Positions 45,977 through 58,599 of a stretch of DNA of 64,000 nucleotides are shown here, piece by piece. How positions within the stretch are numbered: position 1 is the first letter of the stretch; each line of letters begins with the position of its first letter. This stretch comes from Chelonoidis abingdonii (lineage: Eukaryota; Chordata; Testudines; Testudinidae): assembly GCF_003597395.2 (NCBI RefSeq), contig NC_133770.1:15049432-15113431 (forward strand), given 5' to 3'. Made by a program: the position numbers and the translations under genes. The notes under the pieces were generated by a model. It made no database searches and was not told the origin of the DNA. It was given only the letters and a program-made list of their open reading frames with translations.

Positions 45977-48900
45977 TATGATGGGTTGGATCACATAAAC
46001 CCTCTTGGGAGCTGCCACCTGATGTGCCAAGACTACTTCTACGCCTGCTTTCCCTGCCAGCTCAGGACTCCTGCACCCTGTCTTGCTGAGCCAGACACTC
46101 CCATCTGCTCCAACACAGACCCAGCTTTATACAGGGTAAACAAATTGTTCACCCTCTGTAACACTGATAGAGAGATATGCACAGGTGTTTTCTCCTCCAG
46201 ATATTAATACATACTCTGGGTTAATTAATAAATAAAAAGTGATTTTATTAAATACAAAAAGTAGGATTTAAGTGGTTCCAAGTAGTAACAGACAGAACAA
46301 AGTAAGTCACCAAGCAAAATAAAATAAAATGCGCAAATCTATGTCTAATCAAACTGAATACATATAATCTCACCCTCAGAGATGCTTCAGTAAGTTTTTT
46401 CCTGAGGCTGGACACCTTCCAGGCCTGGGCACAATTCTTTCCCCTGGTACAGCTCTTGTTCCAGCTCAGGTGGTAGCTAGGGGATTCTTCCTGATGGCTC
46501 CTCTCTCCCTTTGTTCTGTTCCACCCCTTTCTATATCTTTTGCATAAGGCAGGAATCCTTTGTCCCTCTCTGGGTTTCAACCCCCCTCCTTCTCAATGGA
46601 AAGACAGCAGGTTAAAGATGGAGTCAAATTCAGGTGACATGATCACGGCAAGACTTCATTGTCCACTTGCCAGCACACACATATACAGGAAGACTTACAC
46701 GTAAAACACAGCCATTTGCAGACAATGGTCCTAGTTAATGGGAGTCATCAAGATTCCAAACCACCATTAATGGCCCACACTCTGCATAATTACAATCGGC
46801 CCTCGGAGTTATATTTCATATTTCTAGTTTCAGATACAAGAGTGGTAAATTTATAAAATAGGATGATCACACTCAGTAGATTATAAGCTTTGTAATGATA
46901 CCTTACAAGAGACCTATTGCATGAAGCATATTCCAGTTACATTGTATTCACTTATTAGCATATTACAAAATTATATAGACTGCAACATCATACCAGCCTT
47001 CTGAACTTACTGCCAGAGACTTGGACACTGACCATGGCGGAGGCAGTATACCTAAAATTCATTTTTTGGGCTCCCCTATGGGGCAGAAACTCCTGTGTCC
47101 CCCAAAAGGGAAAGAGACCCTGATTCAGCTGTAGGCTCACAGCTACCATCTATGACAGACCTTTCACTGACCAGCAAAATCCCCCCTACCTCTTTCACTC
47201 AGGTTTGGTTTGCTTCCAGCTAGAGTCCTTGGGGTTTGTTCCCACCGCAGCAGTCACCAGGACCCCAACTTCCTGCTCCAGGATACATGTCTGTGCACAT
47301 CTTCCACTCCATTACAGCCAGTTCATGCTTCTGGGTCTTAATTGCTTTGTCTCTTAAGTCCAGGCTGGTGGGCAGCCTTTTCTTTTTCCAGGGCAGCCTT
47401 CTCCCGGGCAAACTGTACATCAATTTCCATTTGTCTTCCCTTGAGACCATCACTCGATGAGCTGGGATACCACAGAGAACGCCTCCTGCCAGAACAGGCA
47501 CCCCTCCACTCCTGTCTTGCTAAGTTAGACACTCCAGTCAGCTTCAGCACAGACACAGAGGTTGGGCCACACCCATCAGCAGCTCACTGAAACTGAGATG
47601 CACTCAGCTCAGGGGTTTAGTTAACAGAGACGTTCCCAGAGCCCAGTGTTTAGCTTTTCTGGGCAATTTGCAACTTGTATAGTTCTAGCTTCTTCTGATC
47701 TTTAATCTTATTTATTTTGCTTCCCTTTCTGTCCCTACTTCCCTTATCCAAAATAAGCAAACAGAAAATAACAAACCAGTAACCACTTTGTCTGTTCTCC
47801 AGCCACCACCCTTAAAATCACTACCAGTACCTCAAAGCAATCAGCTGTGCACAGATCCTGCCGACTACGCCACTGTGACGGGTTGGATCACAGAAACCCC
47901 CTGGGAGATGCCACCCGATGTGCCAAGACTACTTCTACTCCTGCCTTCCCTGCCAGCTCGGAGCCCCAACAGCCTGTCTTGTTGAGCCAGACACTTGTGT
48001 CTGCTCCAACAAAGAACCAGGGTCTGAATTACTTGCCCCAAAGCTGCAGGTTTACCTGAAAGCAGCTAACAGAAGTGTTCCTGTCTTTAACATTCAGATG
48101 CCCAACTCCCAATGGGGTCTAAACCTAAAAAAATCCATTTTACCCTGTATAAAGCTTGTACAGGTAAACTCATAAATTGTTCACCCTCTATAACACTGAT
48201 AGAGAGAAATGCACAGTTGTTTGCTCCCTCAGGTATTAATACATACTCTGAGTTAATTAATAAGTAAAAAGTGATTTTATTAAATACAGAAAGTAGGATT
48301 TAAGTGGTTCCAAGAAGTAACAGACAGAACAAAGTAAGTCACCAAGCAAAATAAAATAAAATGCGCAAATCTATGTCTTATCAAACCGAATACAGATAAG
48401 ATCCTCACCAGTTCCAGAATGCTCGCCTTTAAAGACTAATCTCCTTTTAGCCTGGGTCCAGCAATCACTTGTACTCCTTGCAGTCACTGCCCTTTGTTCC
48501 AGTTTCTTCCAAGTATCCTGGGGGGTGGAGATGCTTTCTCTTTAGCCAGCTGAAAAACAAAATGGAGGAGTCTCCCAGGGGTTTAAATAGACTTTCTCTT
48601 GTGCATGGAGACCCCTTCCTCTCTCCTATGCAAAGTCCAGCTCCAAGATGGAGTTTAGGAGTCACCTGGGCAAGTCACATGTCCATGCATGATTTACAGT
48701 TTTTACAGGTAGCACCCATTGTTCACATGCTACCTTGAATGTCCTCAAGTAGACTTCCTATGTCGATTGGAGCATTCCAAGATCCATTGTCCTTTAAGTG
48801 TTTCTTGATTAGGTACTTAATTTCAACATTCCTTTCTCCAGGAACTGACCAATGCTCTAGTAAGGTTATTTAGAAATTAAGCCAGTACACAGCCAACATT

Positions 48901-49079
48901 CATAACTTCGAATACAAAAATGATACATGCATGCAAATAGGATTAATACATTCAGTAGATCATAACCTTTACGGAGATATGCCACATGGCACGTGTAGCA
49001 CAAAACGCACTTCAAGTACACCTCCACAAAACACATTCCAAGCACATTTCCACAAAGCCCCTTGGGAGGTACCGTCACA
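45977..49079. mobile_element. LTR-bounded retroelement without coding capacity
   Basis: A block starting TATGATGGGTTGGATCAC (45977) and one starting TGTGACGGGTTGGATCAC (47874) share long stretches: the TGATTTTATTAAATACA region and the AGTAACAGACAGAACAAAGT region. The far right end is TACCGTCACA (49079). ATAAG precedes the left block (45972-45976) and follows the right end (49080-49084), a 5-base target duplication fitting an LTR retroelement. The 880-base middle, 46994-47873, carries no recognisable gag or pol. The two flanks differ clearly in their second halves. Confidence 0.6.
47874..49079. repeat. Right-hand LTR-like block
   Basis: 1206 bases from TGTGACGG to CCGTCACA, with inverted TGTGACG/CGTCACA tips typical of LTR ends. 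It contains CCAAGACTACTTCTACTCC and AAGTAAGTCACCAAGC in common with the left block. Confidence 0.6.
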
Positions 49080-49084
49080 ATAAG

Positions 49085-49884
49085 CTTGTTTACTTGTAGG
49101 CTGTATGTATCAACATTGCTTTGAATGCTTTGTTGTGATAAAGCTAGTCAGCTGAAGTAAGATGGTTGCCACAAAATTATTGATAAGAGAAGCTTACTTA
49201 AGATTTTCTATTTAAAAGCTCAGATGTCTAGGTATCTTTTTCTATTTTGTCAGAATCTATCCTATCCCCTATTTCCATCTTTCATTTTATTAGAGAAGGA
49301 GTACAATCACTTAACCAGGAGTTCTCAAAACTTTTTTTTTCAGGCTGTGATGATTCCCCCCACCCACACCATGCCACCCTTACTTCTACATTGCTGTTGG
49401 CAACAGAACGGCCTTCAGAGCTGGGTGCCTGGCCAGCAGCTGCCATTTTATGACTGCCCAGCTCTGAAGGCAGCGCAGAAGTATTTGGAACTTCCATAGA
49501 ACCTCAGGTAACTTTCTATGCAAGTCTTTATTAAAGGAAATACTTATAACAATATATCAGTGGTGTAACCTCCAAGTACACTGATATTAAGCTAAATTTT
49601 GCCCTGAATTACATCCCATGGAGCCCTCCCCCCATTGATGACTTTGCCTCCTTGTTTAAAATATTTGCTTACTCTCTAAAGGTGGATTTTGTAAAGAGCA
49701 TTAGGGGAGCTAGGTGCCCAAATTACACTGAAATTCAAAGAGACTTGGGTATGTATCTCCTTTACAATCCTTTGAAAATGCCAGCCTGAAAACATGATAG
49801 ATGCAGCAGTTTTCTCCTGATTGATTTATTAAAGGTGACAGAATAAAGTATTAAAAATAACAAACAGCAAGAAAAGATCAGTGG
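49085..49884. repeat. Intergenic, with a truncated hAT-like piece near 49316-49500
   Basis: AGGAGTTCTCAAAACTTTTT at 49317 resembles the left end of the element at 25993. A nearby inverted phrase (CTTCAGAGCTGGG and its partner CCCAGCTCTGAAG) gives a short hairpin at 49412-49470. Nothing else recognised. Confidence 0.4.
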
Positions 49885-50165
49885 ATTCATAGGTTCCTAG
49901 AGTTTAAGGATAGAAAGGACACTTGTGATCATCTAGTCTCACATTGTGAATATTATAGGTTATAGAATTCATCCAGTAATTCCTGAATCAAGTCCATAAC
50001 TTCCAACTGAGCTAGAGGATATATGTTAGAAAGACAGCCAGTTCTGATTTAAAGACTTCAAGTGATAGAAAATCCAACACATTCTTTGGTAAATTGTTCC
50101 ACTGGTTGGTTAACCACAGACACTGCAGGACACATTAAGCTATTTGTATCAAAAATGTCAACTTT
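49885..50165 (-). mobile_element. Old CR1 3' region, antisense
   Basis: GTGATCATCTAGTCTCACAT, ATTCATCCAGTAATTCCTGA and TTAAAGACTTCAAGTGATAG are phrases of an older CR1 3' part in reverse. No frame remains. Confidence 0.65.
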
Positions 50166-50499
50166 ATATTTCTTCTAAGTGGAAAAAAGAACTAATACTT
50201 TTTAAGTGAAGTTGTTTTATTTAATTGGTGTTTACATGATTACTCCAGCTTTTGTTCAACATCCAAACACCATTAGATGGCAGCATCTACCATGTTTAAA
50301 ATGTGGTTAATCTTAATTGAAAAAAATGCAAAACTTGTAATCTTCCTTTGGAGGTATTAAAATTATTTGCCTAATAAATATGAGAATGAACTCATGATCG
50401 GTATGAGTCTTGCTAATGAATCTGTCTCCTCCCACACATGCTCCCAAGCCAGCTGCAAATCTTTGCAGGTGCTTGTCCCCTCAATTTGGTATATCTTTT
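50166..50499. other. Intergenic, nothing recognised
   Basis: AT-rich sequence between a CR1 fragment and an LTR-like element. Confidence 0.4.
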
Positions 50500-51352
50500 G
50501 TATGCAACAGATCTTATTTCTTCAGCCACCAGTGCTGCCTTTTACAGTTTCCCTTCCTTCTGCCTTGACAGAACCACATTTTGAAACAAAGAGTTCCTGC
50601 CATCTGCTAAAGCTATATAAGACAGGGAGTGACATCATCTGTGGTTCTTCACTCCCCACACAAGCAGACACCTGGAAACACCTGAGGAACAAAGACTGAA
50701 CTGGGGAAAGTGCTAGACCCAAGCTAAATGAATTTCTAGCCTGTGTATGAAAGACCTAGAGATTCCAAGCTGTAAAGCAAGTGCAGCTTGTCCCTTAAGA
50801 ATCTGCATCCTGCTTGTATAATTTCTCAGGTTGAGAATCTGCTAATTCATATCCTAACTTTCTAGTATCTTTGACTTAGTTTATCTGTTTATTTACAAGG
50901 TAATCTCCTTTGATCTGTTTACTATCACTTATAATCACTTAAAATCTATCTTTTGTAGTTAAAATATATTTTATGTTTTAATCCAAACCAGTGAGCTTTG
51001 ACTGGAGTGCTTGGGGAAAATCTCTTCTTGGTTACCAGAAGTGTGTATTATTCTCTTCACATTGAGGGACAGGTAGACCATGTATTAAACCCATATACTG
51101 GTCAGATTTGACCCCAGCAGGGCAGGCCGGTACTGCTTTGGGGCCCTAGGCTGGGAAGCTGGTGGTTAGAGAGCCTGCGTGTAACTGCAGCTAGATGTGT
51201 CCCTACCTGTGTGAATGCTGGTGAAAGTGCAGGCTGGAGGGCTTTGCAGCTTGTCAAAGCAGCACGGTATAAGAGGGAGCCCAGGCTAGTGGATCAGAGG
51301 GCTCAGTGATACCCCATTCCAGGTGGCACCCTGGGGGGAACTTGTCACAGTG
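50500..51352 (+). mobile_element. Solo LTR-like element with a TATA box
   Basis: CTATATAAGACAGGGAGTGA at 50612 looks like a retroelement promoter. The body continues to ATCACTTAAAATCTATCTTT near 50934 and ends in GGTGGCACCCTGGGGGGAAC followed by TTGTCACA (51350). It has no coding frame, so it is likely a solo LTR in + orientation. Confidence 0.55.
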
Positions 51353-51539
51353 AGTTTACTGAGTACAACTATGCTTTAAACTAGCAGAGGCCAGTACGCA
51401 TTCCATAGTGTACTTAAAAGTCTGAACTAATTGTATATTCTCCTCCTCCTTCTCATGTCAGTATTAAAGTGGCTTTGGTCCACATTGAATTATGTCCCAG
51501 CATCAGAGAAAGGATGATATTGCAGTTAATGACAGTTTG

Positions 51540-53750
51540 CAGAGTAGCAGCCATGTTAGTCTGTATCCACAAAAAGAACAGGAGCACTTGTGGCACCTTG
51601 GAGACTAACATTTATTTGAGCATAAGGTTTCTGGGCTACAGCCCACATCATCAGATGCATAGAATGGAACATATAGTAAGCAGTGGCATAGCCAGGTGGA
51701 GGGAACAGGGGGAGCAATTAAAAAAAAAAAAAAGGTGCCACCCGCTGCAGCATTTTTACTCACTCAGCAGCACTCCAGGTCTTCGGTGGCAGGCCCTTCA
51801 CTCACTGCGGGTTTCTTCGGCAGCACTGAAGGTCCCACTGCCAAAGACCCGAAGGGTCTGGGAGGCAGGAACTGTGGGGGGCACTTTTGGGGGCCCACAG
51901 GCCCAGAGTGGCCCAAGGGATTAGCGGGAGACAGGGAGCAGCCCACTCCACTTCCCTCGCCCCAGTCCCAGCCGTGTCTCTCAGGGGAGGGAGCTTTGGG
52001 GAAGGGATCCCCCCCTACACTCACTGGCAGTGGCAGAAGTGGAGCAGCCTGACCCCAGCCAGCTCTTCTCCACCAGCTCCCAGCTGCGGCGCTCTGCTTC
52101 CCACCACTGGTGAGTGCAGGGGACGGGGGACCTTTCCCCACCCCCACCCCCCAAGCAACATGGCTGGGGTAGGGACAGGGGCAAGGGCAAGGGAAGCAGA
52201 ATGGGCTGGGGCTGCGTCGCTCTGCTTCCCGCTACAGGTGAGTGAGTGCGGGGGGCATCCTTTCCCCAGCTTCCCCACACACTGCAGTCACCGGCAGCGG
52301 GAAGTGGAGCGCCACGGCTGGGAGCTGGTGAGTGGAGCAGACTGGGGCCACATTGCTCCACTTCCTGCGCTGCTGCCAGTGAGTGCCCCGGCCCCAGCCC
52401 CAGTCCCAGCTGCCTTCCTGGGCTCCATTGCGCCCAGTGGCTTCACAACCCCTTCCCGGCCACCGCACTCGTGATTGTGATCGTGATCCTGCCCCTGCCC
52501 GCGACTCCCGAACCCTGCCCTGTGCCGACTTCGTCCCGCTCTCACCACTGGCCGCTAGGATTTAAAATCCAAGGCGTCCGCTGCCAGGCACCATGGGAAC
52601 TCCCCCTCCTGCCCGGTTTAAAGGGACAGGCTTGTCCACTGTGCCGCAAGCTGATAGCCGCGAACAAGGAGGCGATTCCAGAACACAAGGTCTCAGCCAG
52701 CAACGACATCCTCACAGAGTGTAAAAATTAAAAAGGCTCCACTTTGGGGGAAATGTGCTCAGTGAGGGAGCAGCTGCTCCCCCTGCTCCCCCCACCTACG
52801 CTACCAATAGTGAGACTATATGTATACATACAAAACATGAAAAGGTGGGAGTAGCCGTACCAACATCTAATTAATTAAGATGAGTTATAATCAGCAGGAC
52901 AAAAAAAACTTTTGTAGTGATAATTAAGAGGGCCTATTTGAGACAGTTGAGGAGGTGTGAGGGTACTTAACATGGGGAAATAGATTCAATGACTCAGCTA
53001 TTCCCAGTCTCTATTCAGGCCTAAATTAATGGTATCTAGTTTGCATATTAATTCAAGTTCAGCAGTTTCTCTTTGGGGTCTGTTTTTGAAGCTTTTCTGT
53101 TGCCAAATTGCCACCTTTAAATCTGTTACTGAGTGACCAGAGAGGGTGAAGGGTTCTCCTACTAGTTTTTGAATGTTATGATTCCTGCTGTCAGATTTGT
53201 GTCCATTTATTCTTTTGCGTAGAGACTGTCTGGTTTGGCCAATGTACATGGGAGAGGGGCATTGCTGGCACATGATGGCATCTATCACATTGGTAGATGT
53301 GCAGGTGAACGAGCCCCTGATGGTGTTGCTGATGTAATTAGGTCCTATGATGATGTCACTTGAATAGATATGAGACTTTGTTTCAAGGATAGGTTCCTGG
53401 GTTAGTGTTTTTGTGGTGTGGTATGTGGTTGCTGGGGACTACTTGCTTCAGGCTGGGGGGCTGTGTGTAAGCGAGGACTGGTCTGTTGCTCAAGATCTGT
53501 GAGAATGAGGGATCACCTTTCTGAAAATAAATCTGAAAAAAAAGATTGACATAGCCAGAAGAGTACCCAGAAGTCACCTTCTACAGGACAGGCCCAACAA
53601 AGAAAATAACAGAACGCCACTAGCAGTCACCTTCAGCCCCTAACTAAAACCTCTCCAGCGAATCATCAAAGATCTACAACCTATCCTGAAAGATGATCCC
53701 TCATTCTCACAAATCTTGGGAGTCAGACTAGTCCTGCATAAGAAGAATTT
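51540..53750 (-). mobile_element. Penelope-like element with a GIY-YIG domain, partly inverted, split by a hAT element
   Basis: On the minus strand, 53288-52998 encodes CQQCPSPMYIGQTRQSLRKR, ending with an HKSD and a long coiled tail: the GIY-YIG endonuclease of Penelope-like retroelements. 53577-53383 reads DPSFSQILSNRPVLAYTQPP upstream of it. The 3' tail lies at 51540-51680, separated by the hAT element 51681-52806. At about 53538-53735 the RT-side sequence is on the + strand instead (LQDRPNKENNRTPLAVTF, IIKDLQPILKDDPSFSQIL), so the 5' part is inverted. No complete RT is present. Confidence 0.8.
51681..52806. mobile_element. Non-autonomous hAT-type element nested in the Penelope-like element
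   Basis: The left end CAGTGGCATAGCCAGGTGGA pairs with the right-end CCACCTACGCTACCA as imperfect inverted repeats. The flanks ATAGTAAG (51673-51680) and ATAGTGAG (52807-52814) are an 8-base target duplication with one mismatch. It has a run of 14 A at 51720 and a very GC-rich interior whose ORFs are compositional artefacts. Confidence 0.75.
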
Positions 53751-55112
53751 TTGGGTCATTTTAGTGGCTTTATGTTACTTCCCTTTCCTAGCCCCTTGTG
53801 AAGGTGGTATGACCAGAGAAGAAAGAGCATGGCTTTAGTATTTCTGCACTTCAGTTTTCCCCAGCTGCCCACATTAGCCTTTAAGGGTCATAGGCAGCCA
53901 GGCACAACTGATAGCAGTCTTAAGGCTGCTCTAAGTTCCACCAGTGGCTGAAGTGGTCCCAAGACTGGATAGCTGCAACAGTGGCAGGAACTCACCTTTC
54001 TCCCCCTCAGCTTTGTGGTACTGTACTAAGCACAGCTTAGCCAGACCAAAGAATCTGGCCATTAGGTTTTCCAGAAGGTTCCAAGACTAATTATTTTGTA
54101 AAGAAAATTAATAGCATCTAATTCACCAACAGCTTTATCTGTTGTATTGGGAAAAGCTTTTGAAGGGTCAGAAGAGAAGCTGGGACCCCAAATACCGAGA
54201 TTGGTCCTGACTGGGACATCAACAATCATAGAATATCAGGGTTGGAAGGGACCTCAGGAAGTCATCTAGTCCAACCCCCTGCTCAAAGCAGGACCAATCC
54301 CCAGACATATTTTTGCCCCAAATGACCCCCTCAAGAATCAAACTTACAACTTTGGGTTTAGCAGACCAATGCTCAAACCACTGAACAGGAGCTACAAGAA
54401 ACAGCTACACATTTTAATATAGCAGCAATGAACTGTGGTCTCACTATCCATATATTTTTTTTTTAAAAGGCCCAAATTCTCTGTCACTATCCCCTGGGTT
54501 ACTGTGTTGGTCCAAAATCAGCACCAAAAGACACCAAGTTGACAGTTTTGTAAGATGTTATTATTAACTAATGGTCAAAAATTCAGGCTTCATGTAAGTA
54601 TTGCTAAATCTCTAATATTCTTTCTTAGCCAAATATTTTTTAAATAAAATGGAAATCATTTTAAGAAAGAAAATGTATCACAATGTTATTTACTTTTACT
54701 ACAGAGCATATAGTATTTTCCATACTTAGAATGGGAAATACCACAAATACTGTGATAGTCAGCTACGGTGCATTTTTAAATGGCATCTCCTGTATCAAAG
54801 CTGAATAGTTAGGAGGCACAGTTCCCTTCCCATGATATTTGTGGCCTACTAAGCTCATGTGCTTCTCCTCTTTTTTTCTGAATGCCAGTTTTGATGGTGG
54901 CTTAGGGGTACCAGAGACCAGGAGCCTCTCTCTCTGGCTCTCCTGTAACGGCCAATGAATCTACTTTTAGACAGTTTATATAAGACAATCTTACGTTGTC
55001 TTTCCTAACCAAATTCCCGCACCTGTAACAACTTTAGCTAGTTAAGTGTCCCTTCTGCGCAGGCTGGCCCTACCAGTTATGAGGCGATCTGAAGGCAGCC
55101 CGCCTCAGGTGC
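52080..55112. repeat. Duplicated block, copy A
   Basis: This 3.0-kb stretch, comprising the right part of the hAT, the Penelope-like element, a CR1 tail and following unique sequence, is repeated in the same orientation at about 60905-63475. Order and content agree throughout except for small indels, a 350-base segment (54342-54685) missing in copy B, and an inverted 19-mer. Confidence 0.85.
54229..54400 (-). mobile_element. CR1 3' end fragment, antisense
   Basis: Contains GGGTTGGAAGGGACCTCAGG, GTCATCTAGTCCAACCCCCT and CAAAGCAGGACCAATCCCCA, the tail of CR1 in reverse. Copy B carries the same fragment at 62940-63055. Confidence 0.8.
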
Positions 55113-56797
55113 CAGAGTGGGGTGGGCCAGCCACTAAGGACCAGAGTAAGAAAATTGGTTCGCAGCTGTGCATTCTGTATTCTCCTCTGCTCTAGCTGCA
55201 CAGAGATGGTGGAGTGCTGCGTGAGAAAGAGTAAGGCAGCAAGAGCCATAACAGGCAGGCAGGAAGAAAAGTGAGAGGGAATAATGAGCGCAGGAGAGAG
55301 AAGGAGGAGTCTCTTATGTACCTTGCTAACACCCACCAGGACCTGGACTGATACACCACCTTCTCAGGGAGCTTCCTGTTTCCTGCAGCTTCCTGAACCC
55401 TAAGGAGAACAGGCATTACAACTGAAGTAGTAGGAGCCAGTTAGGCCCTAAGACACTGATACTTCCCTCACTCAAGCCCTGCGTACCAGCCTGCTTATTG
55501 TCCCTTCAACTGAAGTGTGAGAGCACTATAGTCGGCACAGAACAGCAGTCATGAGTGAAAGAGAAAACGCCCTCGGGGCAGCATTCAGAAAAAGAAAGCA
55601 AGCAAAGGAACTTTTCTATCTAAGCAGGAGACTATATATCCGTTATACTGATGTTGGTCATTGGATTTGATTATTAACATGCTGCTGAAGTAATGGATAA
55701 TGATAACATTTATTATATTGCTTTTCCCATTGTTCAGTTTTTAACTCCTCTTTAGCTGAACACGTGTTGGATACTGAACTCAGCTGAATACTTCAAATAC
55801 TTAATTAAAATTAGCTGATAAACAAAAACAGGGATGAAGAGCATTGTCAAGTCTCTGGAGTGACTAGCAGTCAGCTACATCTGACATGGTTCTGAGTCGA
55901 CCCCCTAAGCTATCATGATACAGAAAGTAATCCATCCAGAAACTATCTGGGCTGAAAGTGCTTGCCTCTTATTCTGTTTGCATACCAAAATGAAGAGCTG
56001 AGGGACAGCCCGAAAGGCTTAGTTCTGTCAAGATGGAAGGCTAAAGCTCACCTCACATCAAAGTATGTAGACGTTCCTCATCCCTATTGTGAGTGTGGCT
56101 TTGGGGAGAAAACAGTAAGTAATATTGTCTGATTTAAATGAAAAGCCAATACCACTTTAGTTAAAAATGTTGGATGTAGCCTCAAAGTTACTTTATTTTG
56201 AAAAATAGCATATGTGGAGCCGCCGGGGGAACCAGCAGCTTACTCTTCTTTCTGGCTGACATGATGGCAATGAGAAAGGATACCTTCTGATACAAGGTGA
56301 GGCCAAGAACAGGTGCAATAGGCTGCATGGAGGGCCATCAAGGCAGATAACAATGTAAGATCCAAAGTGGTACTGTATCTATAACAGGAGGAAAAAGCTG
56401 ATAATCTTTAACAATCAAGAGAACATGGGGGAAAAACCAAGTCCCGGAATGGGAGACGGAACGTGAGATCATTGCTAAGTGAAACGTATCAGGGAGCTTA
56501 GAGAAAGGCGAGGATTTGAGATGTAACATATCAAATGTCTTGAATCTTAGCTTCTGTTGGCTATGTCCCTGGAGAATGGACCAATTGATGAAACACTTCC
56601 ACTTAGCCAATAAATGGCTTTAGTGGAGGTTTTCCTACTATTAAGTAATTATTTCTGAAATGCCGCTGAGCAGTCTCTCTCAAGTTTCTAACCACTCAAT
56701 CCAAACATGTCATGAGGTTGCAGACTGTTTGACCCAGGTGCAATATTCACCCATGCTGCTGAGATAGCAGGTCGGGAGAGGGCAGAGGCACAGAGTG
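55113..56797. other. Intergenic, nothing recognised
   Basis: No coding motif or clear repeat family. AG-rich patches at 55250-55320 and 55540-55610. Confidence 0.4.
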
Positions 56798-56822
56798 NNN
56801 NNNNNNNNNNNNNNNNNNNNNN
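56798..56822. other. Assembly gap (25 N)
   Basis: A run of 25 undetermined bases. Gaps this short are usually arbitrary-size or partially closed joins, so the true distance is unknown. Confidence 1.
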
Positions 56823-58235
56823 ACTCACAAACCCTTGTGAGAAGGGAAATCCTATTTGTCCCTTTGGCAAATTTAGGTAATTTAGTAAGAGATGTGGAAA
56901 TTAAACTTGTGGTTGAACATGCGACAGAGATTGTCATAGAGAAATCTCTGTAATGGCATTTGGTTTCTAGGAGCCATCATGGAATGTTTGTTCAGCAATT
57001 CCAGCAGCTGGGTGAGGCTGTTGGGAAAGGGAGGTTGAGGCTGCAGTGGAGGTGAGTCTAATCAACGTCAATGAAGGTTGCAGAAGGACTACTAGACATC
57101 AGCAGACCAGTCCTTGTGGATTGTATGGGTCAGGCGCTACTGGAAGTGGTACCAAGCAAATTCGGAGATGTCAGATGCAGAAGCTTCTGAGGGGACAGTC
57201 TGAACATGGTGTTCTTTAATAGAGACTTGCCATGTTGCTGAGAATGTACTGTTTAAAGTGTAAACTGAGTTGTGTTATGGTTTACAATGATAGAAGTAAG
57301 GGTGTAAATGATTTTGGAGTGCGATCTGGGGTGATTGGTTTTTTCCATGGCATTGAAAGAGACTACATACTTATCAGTGAGCAATCCTACTCTGGAAACA
57401 AGTTCTATGAGATAGGAATGAGGTGAGAGAAGACACAATAAAAATTGAAGTGTGAGGCTTGGTGGTGGCCAAAGTTATGAGCAGAGTGTAGAAAACTGGG
57501 GGCTAAACTCATATACAGATGAAGGAACTAGATATTTAAGTGACTTGGTCAAGATCAAACGAGTTTTTGACAAGCCAGGATTGATATAACATGATAACAA
57601 TAGGGCTCGAGAAAGTTAACTCAGACAAACTACACGTCTCGAAATAAGAGCACACATTTGTCACATGCAGAGGTAATAAACAACATGGACAAATTTTACA
57701 AATATAAAGTTATAGTTGATAAGGAATTTTTTTTAAACTTGTTTTTTTTAAGCTAATGTCCCTTTAAAGGTGGAACTGAATAACAAAAATGAAATATTTT
57801 TGGCTTGTACCGATATGCGCTGATTAAAAAAATTATGTATTTACTTATTTATTTTGTAGTTAGTTTACTGTAGAAATATTAGGGGATAGCCAACCTTTGA
57901 CTCTCTGCTTTTTGCTTCTAAAACCATGTGAAAAGATAAGTCCTCCTTCTTGCATCCACAATAGAGGGCACGATTAGAGTTATGCTCTATCCTGCAAAGA
58001 CTTGTTACATATCAAATTTAAGTTTAACCACATGCATAATTTTTGCAGGTTGCATTATAGAGTTATAGAATATGAATATTCTGGAGAGTTGGGTTTTACT
58101 ACATACTCAAAAATAATAGTCATAATTTCTTCATAATTTCCCTGCTCTGGCTGGTATTTTTTGCCTCCAGGACCGATTCTGGCTTCAAAGAAAGTTGACA
58201 ATCCTTGCAGTTCCTTATTTTTAAGAAAAAATAAT
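56823..58235. other. Intergenic, nothing recognised
   Basis: AT-rich in its second half, with long A/T runs at 57720-57860. No gene or repeat family identified. Confidence 0.4.
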
Positions 58236-58410
58236 GAGTACTTGTGGACCTGAGGCTAACAATTTATTTGGGGTATAAGTTTCATGGCTAAAAATCAATA
58301 GCATCAATGAAGTGGGTTCTAGCCCCAACAGCTTATGCTCAAATAAATTTGTTTAGTCTCTAGGGTGCACAAATATTCATTTTTTTGCGAACAGGACTAA
58401 CACAGCACAT
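58236..58410. repeat. Head-to-head pair of Penelope-like tails
   Basis: 58236-58305 carries the element's 3' tail in antisense (GAGTACTTGTGGACCTGAGG) and 58306-58390 carries the same tail in sense (CTTATGCTCAAATAAATTTG then TAGTCTCTAGGGTGCAC), giving an inverted repeat with arms of about 75 bases. Confidence 0.6.
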
Positions 58411-58599
58411 TCTGAACCTTTATTTAAAGGTAATTGCTGTCAAAGTAGCAATATTGTCTTTAGCCACTAGAGGGAGGGGGATGTTGGGTTAACTGAGACA
58501 CTGCTCTTTAAGCAAATGCTTCTGAAAATAAATGTAGTCAAAACTTACTAATTCTGGGTCACTGAGAAGAAATGATACTTAAATGTGTTTGAGCTATAG

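Noticed and set aside
51696..52731. ORFs of 118-195 codons
   Set aside because: They are the interior of a non-autonomous hAT element; composition, not coding, keeps them open.
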